From contig NZ_FOLD01000009.1 of assembly GCF_900112225.1 (NCBI RefSeq), forward strand, positions 62,001-126,000: 64,000 bases of DNA, written 5' to 3'. A program made the translations under genes and the position numbers. Positions 27,204-35,273 of the stretch are shown here, piece after piece (position 1 is the stretch's first letter; each line of letters opens with the position of its first letter). The notes under the pieces were generated by a model, which was not told the DNA's origin, did not search any database, and worked only from the letters and a program-made list of their open reading frames with translations. This stretch comes from Massilia yuzhufengensis (GTDB lineage Bacteria; Pseudomonadota; Gammaproteobacteria; Burkholderiales; Burkholderiaceae_D).

Positions 27204-27544
27204 GCTTCGGGTTCCTCCCCGTCGACGTGGTCGGTGCCGGTGAGGCCGCGCGCGCCGATCATCACCACCAGGTACAGGGCGGTGGTGGCGAAGCCGATCA
27301 CGATCGCGGTGAGCACCAGCGCCTGCGGCACCGGGTCGGCCAGCAGCGCCGGGTCGGGCATCGTGCCGGCCGGCGTGAGCGGCGGCTGGTCCACCGTCAG
27401 CCGGCCCATGGCGAAGATGAACAGGTTGACGGCGTAGGACATCAGCATCAGGCCGGTCAAGACCTGGAAGCTGCGCGGGCGCAGCACCAGCCAGATGCCG
27501 GAACCGAACACGATGCCGATGCTCAGGGCGAGCACGGTTTCCAT
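27200..27544 (-). CDS. mrpC: Mrp/Pha cation:proton antiporter subunit C
   Basis: 114 residues, three membrane segments, homologous to NuoK: GLMLMSYAVNLFIFAMGRL and the VPQALVLTAIVIGFATTAL segment. Start overlaps the mrpAB stop by one base (TAATG). Confidence 0.93.
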   Translation of the reverse strand: METVLALSIGIVFGSGIWLVLRPRSFQVLTGLMLMSYAVNLFIFAMGRLTVDQPPLTPAGTMPDPALLADPVPQALVLTAIVIGFATTALYLVVMIGARGLTGTDHVDGEEPEA

Positions 27545-30462
27545 TACTGGATCTCCTTCACGGGCGCGATGATCGCGGCGGCGCTGCGGCCCGCGGTGGG
27601 TGGGGTGCGGTGGCTGCGCAGCGACTGGTGCGCCAGCGCCACCAGGATCAGCATGGTGGTGCCGACCACCACCAGGAACACTCCCAGGTCGAACACGAAG
27701 GCCGAGGGCAGGTGCAGCTCGCCCAGCAGCGGCAGCGTCACGTGCGCCGTGTGGCTGGTGAGGAAGGGGTAGCCGAACAGCCAGGCGCCCAGGCCGGTGA
27801 CGCAGGCGGTGACGAGGCCCCAGCCGATCCAGCGGTGCGGGCGCAGGCGCAGGTGCGATTCGACCCAGTCGGTGCCGGCCACCATGTACTGGACGATGAG
27901 GGCGGTGGCGAAGATCAGTCCCGCCACGAAGCCGCCGCCGGGCAGATTGTGCCCGCGCATGAAGAAGTAGACGGCGATCACGCCCATCACCGGCAGCAGG
28001 AAGCGCAGGTACACGGCCTGCACCATCAGGTAGCCGTCGCGCGCCTGCTGCGCCGGCTTCTGATTGACGGCCGGGTCGACGTCGCTGGCCTGCTGCACCG
28101 GAATGGCGATGCTCTCCGGCGCCGGACGGAAGCGCCGCAGCAGCGCGTACACGGTCAGCGCCACCGCCGACAGCACGGTGATCTCGCCCATGGTGTCGAA
28201 GCCGCGGAAGTCCACCAGCAGCACGTTGACCACGTTGGCGCCGCCGCCTTCGGGCAGGGCGCGCAGCACGAAGAAGTCGCGGATGCTGGCGCTGCTGGTC
28301 GCCAGCGGCTGGGTCAGCACCGCGTAGCTGGCCGCCGCCAGTCCCAGGCCGCCGGCGGTGGCCACCAGCGCGTCGCGCGCGCGGCGCAGCCAGGCGCGCG
28401 GCGGGACGTGCGGGCCCAGGTGGGCCGGCGGGAAGCGCGGCGGCAGCCAGCGCAGGCCGAGCAAAATCAGCACCGTGGTCACCGTCTCGACCATCAGCTG
28501 GGTCAGCGCCAGGTCGGGCGCCGACAGCCACAGGAAGGTGACGCTGGTGGCCAGGCCGGTGCCGCCCACCAGCGCCAGTGCCGCGAGCCGGTGGTACTTG
28601 GCCTTCCAGGCCGCGGCCACCGCGCAGCCGGCGCCGATCAGCCAGAGCAGCGCGAACAGCGGATGGATGCCGCCCAGCGGCGGCAAGGAGAGTGCCTGCA
28701 GCGGACGCGCCAGCAGCAGCGGCACCGCGACCATGGCGACCATCAACACCAGCAGCTGCGGCTGCAGGCGCCGGGTCCCGGTCCAGCGCAGCAGCCAGGC
28801 TGCGCCCTGCGACAGGGCCAGCATGGTGTTCTCGTAGATCTGCGCGCCCTTCAGGCGGTGCAGCACCGGCACCCGGTCGCGCCCCGCCAGTTCGAAGCGG
28901 TCGCGCAGCACCAGGTAGCTCGCCACGCCGCCGGCCAGCGCCACCAGGCTCATCAGGAGCGGCAGGTTGACGCCGTGCCAGATCGCCAGGCTGTATTCGG
29001 GCATGGTGGGACCGAGCACCGAGTGCGCGGCCACCGCCAGCACGTCGCCCACCACGCGCTCGGGCATCACGCCCACCGCGATGCAGAGCAGCACCAGGCA
29101 TTCGATCGGCACCCGCATCCAGCGCGCCGGCTCGTGCGGTTCGTCCGGCAGGTCGCGCGCCAGCGGGCCGAAGAACACGCTGATGAAGCGCAGCGAATAC
29201 ACCACGCTGAACAGGCCCATGAGCACGGCGGCCACCGACATCCACCAGTTCTCGCTGCCGCCGACGATCATGGTCTCGGCGAAGAACATCTCCTTGGAGA
29301 GGAAGCCGTTCATCAGCGGCACGCCCGCCATCGCCGCGCTGGCGACGATGGCCAGCGCCGCCGTGTGCGGCATGGCGCGCCTCAGGCCGCGCAGCTGGCG
29401 CATGTCGCGGGTGCCGCTTTCGTGGTCGATGATCCCCACCGCCATGAACAGCGAAGCCTTGAACACCGCGTGGTTCATGGTGTGGAACACCGCCGCCACC
29501 ACCGACAGCGGGGTGCCGATGCTGAGCAGCACGGTGATCAGGCCGAGGTGGCTGATGGTGGAATAGGCCAGCAGGCCCTTCATGTCGTGCTGGAAGATGG
29601 CGAAGAAGGAGCCGATCAGCAGGGTGCACACGCCGGCGCTGCCCAGGATCCAGGTCCATTCTTCGGTGCCGGCCAGCGCCGGCCACAGGCGGATCAGCAG
29701 GAAGATGCCGGCCTTGACCATGGTGGCCGAGTGCAGGTAGCTCGATACCGGCGTGGGCGCGGCCATCGCGTGCGGCAGCCAGAAGTGGAAGGGGAACTGC
29801 GCGCTCTTGGTCAGCGCCCCCAGCAAGACCAGCACCAGGGCCGGCACGTACCAGTCGTGCGCGCGAATCAGGTTGCCGGCGCCCAGCACGGCATCGAGTT
29901 CGTAGCTGCCCGCGATGTGGCCGAGCAGCAGCACCCCGGCCAGCAGGCATAGCCCACCGATGGTGGTGACAGTGAACGCCATGCGGGCGCCGCGGCGCGC
30001 GTCGTTGCGTTCCTGCCAGTAGCCGATCAGGAGGAAGGACGTGAAGCTGGTGAGCTCCCAGAACACCACCAGCTGGATCAGGTTGCCCGACAGGACCACT
30101 CCGAGCATGGCGCCCATGAAGGCCATCATGTAGGAATAGAAGCGCGCCACCGGGTCGCGCCGCGACATGTAGTAGCGCGCGTACAGCAGCACCAGCAGGC
30201 CGATGCCCAGCACCATGACGGTGAACACCCAGGCCAGGCCGTCCATGCGCAGCACGATGTCCAGGCCGTAGTCGGGCAGCCAGGCGAAGCGCTCCTGCGG
30301 CACCGCGCCGGCGGCGATGCGGTCGAAGTGGGCGATGGCGACGGCCAGCGCCGCCAGGGTGGCGAGGCCGGCCACGGCGGCCGGGCGGTCGCGCGAATCG
30401 GAGGGCATGCAGGCCGCGATGAACGAGGCGGCGAAGGGCAGCAGGAGCAGCAGCAGGAGCAT
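27544..30462 (-). CDS. mrpA: Mrp/Pha antiporter subunit A fused to subunit B
   Basis: 972 residues. Residues about 1-480 are NuoL-like (KSAQFPFHFWLPHAMAAPTPVSSYLHSATMVKAG as the core region). DUF4040/MnhA C-terminal segments follow (about 600-780). The last 150 residues are an MrpB domain (FFMRGHNLPGGGFVAGL). This A-B fusion and the six-gene layout are typical of proteobacterial Pha/Mrp (group 2) systems. It exchanges Na+ or K+ for protons at the inner membrane, for alkali, salt or pH homeostasis. First antiporter gene, 31 bp after the universal stress protein gene. Confidence 0.95.
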   Translation of the reverse strand: MLLLLLLLPFAASFIAACMPSDSRDRPAAVAGLATLAALAVAIAHFDRIAAGAVPQERFAWLPDYGLDIVLRMDGLAWVFTVMVLGIGLLVLLYARYYMSRRDPVARFYSYMMAFMGAMLGVVLSGNLIQLVVFWELTSFTSFLLIGYWQERNDARRGARMAFTVTTIGGLCLLAGVLLLGHIAGSYELDAVLGAGNLIRAHDWYVPALVLVLLGALTKSAQFPFHFWLPHAMAAPTPVSSYLHSATMVKAGIFLLIRLWPALAGTEEWTWILGSAGVCTLLIGSFFAIFQHDMKGLLAYSTISHLGLITVLLSIGTPLSVVAAVFHTMNHAVFKASLFMAVGIIDHESGTRDMRQLRGLRRAMPHTAALAIVASAAMAGVPLMNGFLSKEMFFAETMIVGGSENWWMSVAAVLMGLFSVVYSLRFISVFFGPLARDLPDEPHEPARWMRVPIECLVLLCIAVGVMPERVVGDVLAVAAHSVLGPTMPEYSLAIWHGVNLPLLMSLVALAGGVASYLVLRDRFELAGRDRVPVLHRLKGAQIYENTMLALSQGAAWLLRWTGTRRLQPQLLVLMVAMVAVPLLLARPLQALSLPPLGGIHPLFALLWLIGAGCAVAAAWKAKYHRLAALALVGGTGLATSVTFLWLSAPDLALTQLMVETVTTVLILLGLRWLPPRFPPAHLGPHVPPRAWLRRARDALVATAGGLGLAAASYAVLTQPLATSSASIRDFFVLRALPEGGGANVVNVLLVDFRGFDTMGEITVLSAVALTVYALLRRFRPAPESIAIPVQQASDVDPAVNQKPAQQARDGYLMVQAVYLRFLLPVMGVIAVYFFMRGHNLPGGGFVAGLIFATALIVQYMVAGTDWVESHLRLRPHRWIGWGLVTACVTGLGAWLFGYPFLTSHTAHVTLPLLGELHLPSAFVFDLGVFLVVVGTTMLILVALAHQSLRSHRTPPTAGRSAAAIIAPVKEIQ

Positions 30463-30493
30463 CGGTCAGCTCCTCGCCGGGGGCGCGTTAGGC

Positions 30494-31369
30494 TCAGCCA
30501 TCGGCTGCCCGCACCAACAAGGTGTCGCAGGCCAGGTGCTGGAGCAGGTCGCTGCTGCGGGTGCCCATGAAGACACGCGCCATGCCCGAGTGCCGGTGCA
30601 CGCCCAGCACCGCCAGTTCGATCGCCTGGTCCTGCACGTGGCGGGTGACGGCCTCGGTCACGCGGCCATGGCCGATGACGGGGGCGATGCGCGCGCGCGC
30701 CCCGCCCGGCAGGGTGCAGGCGTCGAGGAACAGTTCGCTCCTGGCCAGCGCGTCCTGGACCGCATCGGCGGCGACCTCGCCTGCGGCGCCGGCGCTGCCC
30801 TCGAGCGCGTGGAACAGCGTGATGCGGCGGCCCGGGAAGAAGGCGGCCGCCGTTTCGAGCGCGCGCCGCGCCGCTTCCGAGAAATCGTTCGCCACCAGGA
30901 TGCGCTGGTAGCTGCCGCGGGTGCGCCGGCGCACGACCAGCAGCGGCTGCGGCAGGTCCTGCGACAGGCGTTCGGCGGTCGAGCCGAGGATCAGTTCCTG
31001 GAAGGAGTCGTTGCGCGAGGCGCCCATGACCACCAGCGCGTCCTGCATGGCGGCGGCCGTGGCGCGGATGCCGTCGGCGACGTCGCCTTCGGCCACCTGC
31101 AGGGTGGGCGCCACGCCAGAGCCGGCGAATTCCTCGGCCAGTTCGCGGCGGGCGGCGAGCTCGAAGGCGGGGACGCGCTGGTCGCCGTCGAGCCAGGAGG
31201 CGACTTCGTCAGGCGTTTGCGGCCCGTCGCGCACGGTGAGCACCGCGAGGCCGGTCTGCCATTCGCGCGCCAGCTGCTTGGCGCGCTCGAGCGGACGGTC
31301 GCAGCGTGCGCACAGGTCGGTGGCCAGCAGCAGGCGTTGCGGCGGCAGGGCGGGGGTGCTGTCGTTCAT
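30494..31369 (-). CDS. Tandem universal stress protein (two UspA domains)
   Basis: 291 residues. Start at MNDSTPA, 7 bases after GGAG. Two UspA domains: about 20-150 (RLLLATDLC ... VVMGASRNDSFQELILGSTAERL) and 160-288 (RILVANDFS ... AVLGVHRHSGMARVFMGTRSSDLL). The second has a G-2x-G-9x-G-(S/T)-like nucleotide loop, GVHRHSG. Probably cytoplasmic. Being 31 bp upstream of the Mrp operon on the same strand, it is likely co-transcribed, tying a stress sensor to ion homeostasis; that link is inference. Confidence 0.88.
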   Translation of the reverse strand: MNDSTPALPPQRLLLATDLCARCDRPLERAKQLAREWQTGLAVLTVRDGPQTPDEVASWLDGDQRVPAFELAARRELAEEFAGSGVAPTLQVAEGDVADGIRATAAAMQDALVVMGASRNDSFQELILGSTAERLSQDLPQPLLVVRRRTRGSYQRILVANDFSEAARRALETAAAFFPGRRITLFHALEGSAGAAGEVAADAVQDALARSELFLDACTLPGGARARIAPVIGHGRVTEAVTRHVQDQAIELAVLGVHRHSGMARVFMGTRSSDLLQHLACDTLLVRAADG

Positions 31370-31482
31370 GCGGTCTCCATGCTCGGACAGTGGCAAATAT
31401 CGCTACTCTACTGTTTTTACATGGATTAAGGCAACGCGTTACTTCAGGCACACGCCGCAATCTGTCCGCGCCGGAGCGGGAA

Positions 31483-31920
31483 TCAGGCGCTGGTCGCCAC
31501 CGCCGGTTCGGCCTCGTCGGCCAGGCCATAGGCCATCTGCACCTCGGCCGAGCGGTCCTGCGGGGCCTTGGCCGCGGCCTGCTGTTCCAGCTTCTTTTCG
31601 TAGGCGATGCGTTCCTGGTCGCTGACCTTCTTGTCCGAGTTGGTATCGGCCTCGGCGATGTAGTCCGTCGCCTCAAGCTCGCTGGACGCGGCCGGCTGCA
31701 CCCGCGACGCATCCGCCTGCGCCCGCAGCTGGTTGCCGACACGGGCGGTGGCGCTGGAGAGCGCGCTCAGGGTCTCGACGCTGTCGTCGGTGGCGCCAGC
31801 GGTGCCGGCTGCCTCGCCGGCGGTGGGCGCGGCGTCAGGCGTGCGCTCTTCGGTCCGGGTTGGCGCGGCCTGCGTCGCGGTGGCCTGGGCCACGGTGGTG
31901 CTGCCGATACTGCTGACCAT
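31483..31920 (-). CDS. Small EF-hand-containing protein
   Basis: 145 residues. Start at MVSSIGSTTVAQ, 5 bases after AAGGA. The N-terminal half is low-complexity Ala/Thr/Glu rich. Near residue 98 there is one EF-hand calcium loop (DTNSDKKVSDQE, with Asp/Asn/Asp at 1, 3 and 5 and Glu at 12), then a Lys/Gln-rich helix. No signal peptide. Single EF-hand small proteins are common and mostly uncharacterised in these bacteria. Function unknown; calcium binding is inferred from the loop. Confidence 0.7.
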   Translation of the reverse strand: MVSSIGSTTVAQATATQAAPTRTEERTPDAAPTAGEAAGTAGATDDSVETLSALSSATARVGNQLRAQADASRVQPAASSELEATDYIAEADTNSDKKVSDQERIAYEKKLEQQAAAKAPQDRSAEVQMAYGLADEAEPAVATSA

Positions 31921-32047
31921 GATCGTCCTTGCGTGAATGTCGTCCTTCTTTAACGGCGCCCGCCAGCGCGGGCGCAGGGCTGGAAATGTAAAGCAAGGTA
32001 AAGCCGGCCGTGCGCGCCCCGGCTGGATGCATTGGTAAGATGCCAAC

Positions 32048-33823
32048 ATGCACATCCTCTGGACTTACCTGCGCCCGCACTGGCGCCTGGCCCTGCTTGC
32101 GTTGCTGTTGGCCGGCCTCGCGCAGGTATTGAACCTGGTCGACCCTATCATCTTCGGCAAGATCATCGACGACTACGCCCTCAAGCCCGGCAGCATGAGC
32201 GACGCCGAGCTGGTGTCGGGCGTGCTGCGCCTGCTCGGGATCGCGGTGGCGGTGGCCTTGCTGGCGCGCCTGTTCAAGGCGCTGCAGGACTATGTCACGC
32301 GGCTGGTGGTGCAAAAGCTCGGCGTGGCGATCTTCAACGACGGGCTGCGCCACGTGCTGCGCCTGAAATACCAGGAATTCGAAGACCTGCGCAGCGGCGA
32401 GACGCTGTCGCTGCTGCAGAAGGTGCGCGCCGACAGCGAGCGCTTCATCAACACCTTCATCAATACCGTCTTCGCCTCGCTGGTCGGGGTGAGCTTCCTG
32501 GTCTGGTATGCGGTGACCAAGCACTGGCTGCTGGTGCCGGTGTTCCTGGTCGGGGTGCTGGTGCTGGGCGGCCTCACCGGGATGCTGAGCCGCGAGATCA
32601 AGACCCAGCAGCGCTCGATCGTGCGCGAGACCAACCGCAATTCCGGCTTCATCACCGAGTCGCTGCGCAATATCGAATTGATTAAAAGCCTGGGCCTGAC
32701 CTTCACCGAGATCCGGCGCCTGAAGGCGCAGACCGACAGCATCTTCGCGCTCGAGATGGAAAAGGTGAAGCGCATCCGGATGCTCTCATTCCTGCAGGGG
32801 AGTACCCTGAGCCTGCTGAAACTGGCGATCCTGTTTGCGCTGCTGTGGCTGATCTTCCGCGACGTGCTCTCGCCGGGCGAGCTGATTGCGATGCAGTTCA
32901 TCTCGGTGGCGATCTTCGCGCCGCTGCAGGAGCTGGGCAACATCATCCTGGCCCACCGCGAGGTCGAGGCCTCGCTGCTGAACTTCCGCGCGCTGATGGA
33001 CAAGCCGATCGAGCGCCGCCCGCAGGACTTCGTCGAGATCGGACCGCTGGAGCAGATCCGCTTCGCCGACGTGGGCTTTCGCCACAAGGGCGCGCTGGAG
33101 GATTCGCTGGTCGATATCTCATTCAGTGCCAGCCTGGGCCAGACGGTGGCCTTCGTGGGGCCGTCCGGCTCGGGCAAGTCGACCCTGGTGAAACTGCTGG
33201 TGGGGCTGTACACGCCGGCGCGCGGCAGGGTGTTCTACAACGAGATCTCGACCGAAGACCTGCGCTACAACGAGGCGCGCCGCCAGATCGGCTTCGTCAC
33301 CCAGGAAACCAACCTGTTCGCCGGCAGCATCCGCGACAACCTGCTGTTCGTGAAGCCCGACGCGACCGATGCGCAGATCGTCACCGCGATGGAGCAGGCT
33401 TCCTGCGCCACCCTGCTGGCCAAGTCGCCCGAGGGGCTGGACACCATCATCGGCGAGCGCGGCATGAAGCTGTCGGGCGGCGAGAAGCAGCGCCTGTCGA
33501 TCGCCCGGGCCCTGGTGCGCGAGCCGCGCCTGCTGATTTTCGACGAGGCCACCTCCGCCCTCGATTCGCTGACCGAAGAGCAGATCACCAACACCGTGCG
33601 CAGCATTTCGGCGCGGGCCAGCCAGATCACCATACTGATCGCGCACCGGCTCTCCACCGTGATGCACGCGGACACCATCTTCGTGCTGGAAAAGGGCCGT
33701 GTGGTCGAAACCGGCTCGCACGATGCGCTGGTGGCGCTCAAGGGGCTGTATTACGCGATGTGGCGCCAGCAGATCGGCGAGCGCCCGGTGCCGCAGTTGC
33801 CGGATCAATCGTCCGACGGGTAG
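32048..33823 (+). CDS. ABC transporter, fused permease-ATPase (type I exporter half-transporter)
   Basis: 591 residues. Residues 1-310: six membrane helices of the ABC exporter fold. Residues about 345-575: nucleotide-binding domain with Walker A GPSGSGKST, signature LSGGEKQR, Walker B LLIFDEATSALD and H-loop AHRLSTV. It works as a homo- or heterodimer in the inner membrane, probably exporting a lipid, peptide or drug; substrate cannot be told. Divergent from the EF-hand gene. Its last 19 bases overlap the convergent Gfo/Idh/MocA gene. Confidence 0.92.
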   Translation: MHILWTYLRPHWRLALLALLLAGLAQVLNLVDPIIFGKIIDDYALKPGSMSDAELVSGVLRLLGIAVAVALLARLFKALQDYVTRLVVQKLGVAIFNDGLRHVLRLKYQEFEDLRSGETLSLLQKVRADSERFINTFINTVFASLVGVSFLVWYAVTKHWLLVPVFLVGVLVLGGLTGMLSREIKTQQRSIVRETNRNSGFITESLRNIELIKSLGLTFTEIRRLKAQTDSIFALEMEKVKRIRMLSFLQGSTLSLLKLAILFALLWLIFRDVLSPGELIAMQFISVAIFAPLQELGNIILAHREVEASLLNFRALMDKPIERRPQDFVEIGPLEQIRFADVGFRHKGALEDSLVDISFSASLGQTVAFVGPSGSGKSTLVKLLVGLYTPARGRVFYNEISTEDLRYNEARRQIGFVTQETNLFAGSIRDNLLFVKPDATDAQIVTAMEQASCATLLAKSPEGLDTIIGERGMKLSGGEKQRLSIARALVREPRLLIFDEATSALDSLTEEQITNTVRSISARASQITILIAHRLSTVMHADTIFVLEKGRVVETGSHDALVALKGLYYAMWRQQIGERPVPQLPDQSSDG

Positions 33824-34791
33824 CGCAGCCCGATCTGCCCGCGGATCTCGTCGAGCAGGGCCATGAGCGACAGCGTGTCCTCGTGCGTCATCAAGGGGTG
33901 CTCGATGAGGCCGTCGCGCAGGCAGCGGCCTGCTTCGATGGCTTCATGCGTGTAGCCGTTGCCAAGCCAGGGCGTGGGAATGGTGCGCGAGGAGCCGTCC
34001 TGCAGGTCGACCGTGATGCGGTCCGCGAGGTGGAACATGCGGTGCATGCGGATGCTGCCGCCGGTGCCCGAAACCACCAGTTCGGACGCCGAGCGGGCGC
34101 GGATCGAGCAGCTGCAGACCGACAAGGTGCCGCCCGCGTGCTTCATGGTGAAGGCGGTGGTGGCGTCCACGCCGGTATCGCTCATGATGGCCTGGGCCTG
34201 CACGGACTTTGCCTTGCCCAGCAGCGCGCAGGCGATCGACAGCGGATAGATGCCCAGGTCGAGCAGGGCGCCGCCGCCCAGTTCGCGCTTGTTGACGCGG
34301 TGTTCCGGGTCGGTGGTGGCCGAGAAGCCGAAGTCGGCGTGGACTTGCGTGACGGTGCCGATCTCGCCGGAGGCCATGATGCGCCGCACCTCGGCCAGCG
34401 CCGGCATGAAGCGGGTCCACATCGCCTCCATCAGGAACAGGTTTTTCGCCCGCGCCAGGCCCACGACCTGGCCGGCTTCGTGGCGATTCATGGCGAAGGG
34501 TTTTTCGCACAGGACGGCCTTGCCGCCGTTCAGGGCCAGCATGGCGTTTTCGGCGTGCAGGGTGTGTGGTGTGCCGATGTAGATGATGTCGACCCCGGGC
34601 GCGTCGGCCAGCTCCTCGTAGGAGCCGTAGGCGGCGGGAATGCCGAGTTCATGCGCGAAGCGCTGCGCGCCTTCCGGTGTGCGTGAACCGACCGCCGCCA
34701 GCACCGCCCCGGGCGCATGCTTGAGGCCGAGCGCGAAGGCGCGGGCGATGCCGCCGGTGCCCAGGATGCCCCACCTCACCGTAGCGTCCAT
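33805..34791 (-). CDS. Gfo/Idh/MocA-family NAD(P)-dependent oxidoreductase
   Basis: 328 residues. Start at the ATG (MDATVRWGIL), 7 bases after GAGGAGG; its ATG overlaps the GH9 stop by one base (TGATG). Rossmann domain: GILGTGGIARAFA (8-20); dinucleotide/substrate motif CEKPFAMN (about 94-101). The C-terminal half is the alpha/beta substrate domain of sugar oxidoreductases. Last gene of the beta-glucan operon, so it likely oxidises or reduces glucose, a cello-oligosaccharide or a sugar derivative. Its 3' end overlaps the ABC transporter gene tail to tail. Confidence 0.9.
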   Translation of the reverse strand: MDATVRWGILGTGGIARAFALGLKHAPGAVLAAVGSRTPEGAQRFAHELGIPAAYGSYEELADAPGVDIIYIGTPHTLHAENAMLALNGGKAVLCEKPFAMNRHEAGQVVGLARAKNLFLMEAMWTRFMPALAEVRRIMASGEIGTVTQVHADFGFSATTDPEHRVNKRELGGGALLDLGIYPLSIACALLGKAKSVQAQAIMSDTGVDATTAFTMKHAGGTLSVCSCSIRARSASELVVSGTGGSIRMHRMFHLADRITVDLQDGSSRTIPTPWLGNGYTHEAIEAGRCLRDGLIEHPLMTHEDTLSLMALLDEIRGQIGLRYPSDD

Positions 34792-35273
34792 CACAGTTCC
34801 TCCTCGATGTTGAGGTAATCCTTCAGCACGCTCACCACCAGGCGGTGATCAATCGGGCCCGGCAGGCCCGAGACGGTAATGGTGCCGACCTGGCCGGTGC
34901 CCCGGACCCGCACCGGGAACGCGCCCCCATGCGCAGCATACTCCCGTGGGTCAAGCGTGGGAATGGCGTCGATGTCGCCGCCGGCCTGCAGCACTTCGGT
35001 ATGCACGTAGAAGGAGCTGTGCCCGGTCCGGTTGGACAGCGCGCTCTTGCGGCGGATCCAGTGGGCGTGGTCCAGCGGCGCGCCGTCCATGGCGTGCGCG
35101 AACAGCACCTGGCCGTTGCGCGCGATCTCGACGCTGATGGCCTGCTTCCTGGTGCGCGCCAGGTCGACCAGCCGCGTCCCGATCTCGAGCGCGGCGGTAT
35201 TGCTGAAGCTGTCGAATTGCAGGACCTCTTCCTGCCGGCGCAGGAGGTCCAGCGCGGTGCTGCCTTGGCTCAT
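34791..35273 (-). other. UPF0303 module (possible separately translated gene) at the 3' end of the GH9 ORF
   Basis: Residues 572-731 of the GH9 ORF begin with a Met (MSQGSTALDLL) and match a complete UPF0303 protein, 160 residues. The conserved block near the C terminus is LDPREYAAHGGAFPVRV. No strong Shine-Dalgarno precedes the internal ATG (GAAAG only). If it is made alone it would be cytoplasmic; if fused it would be exported with the glucanase. Confidence 0.6.

Noticed and set aside
27200..29950. 916-codon minus-strand ORF ending in MrpC
   Set aside because: Only the last 114 codons (MrpC) are real; the rest is a shifted frame of mrpAB.
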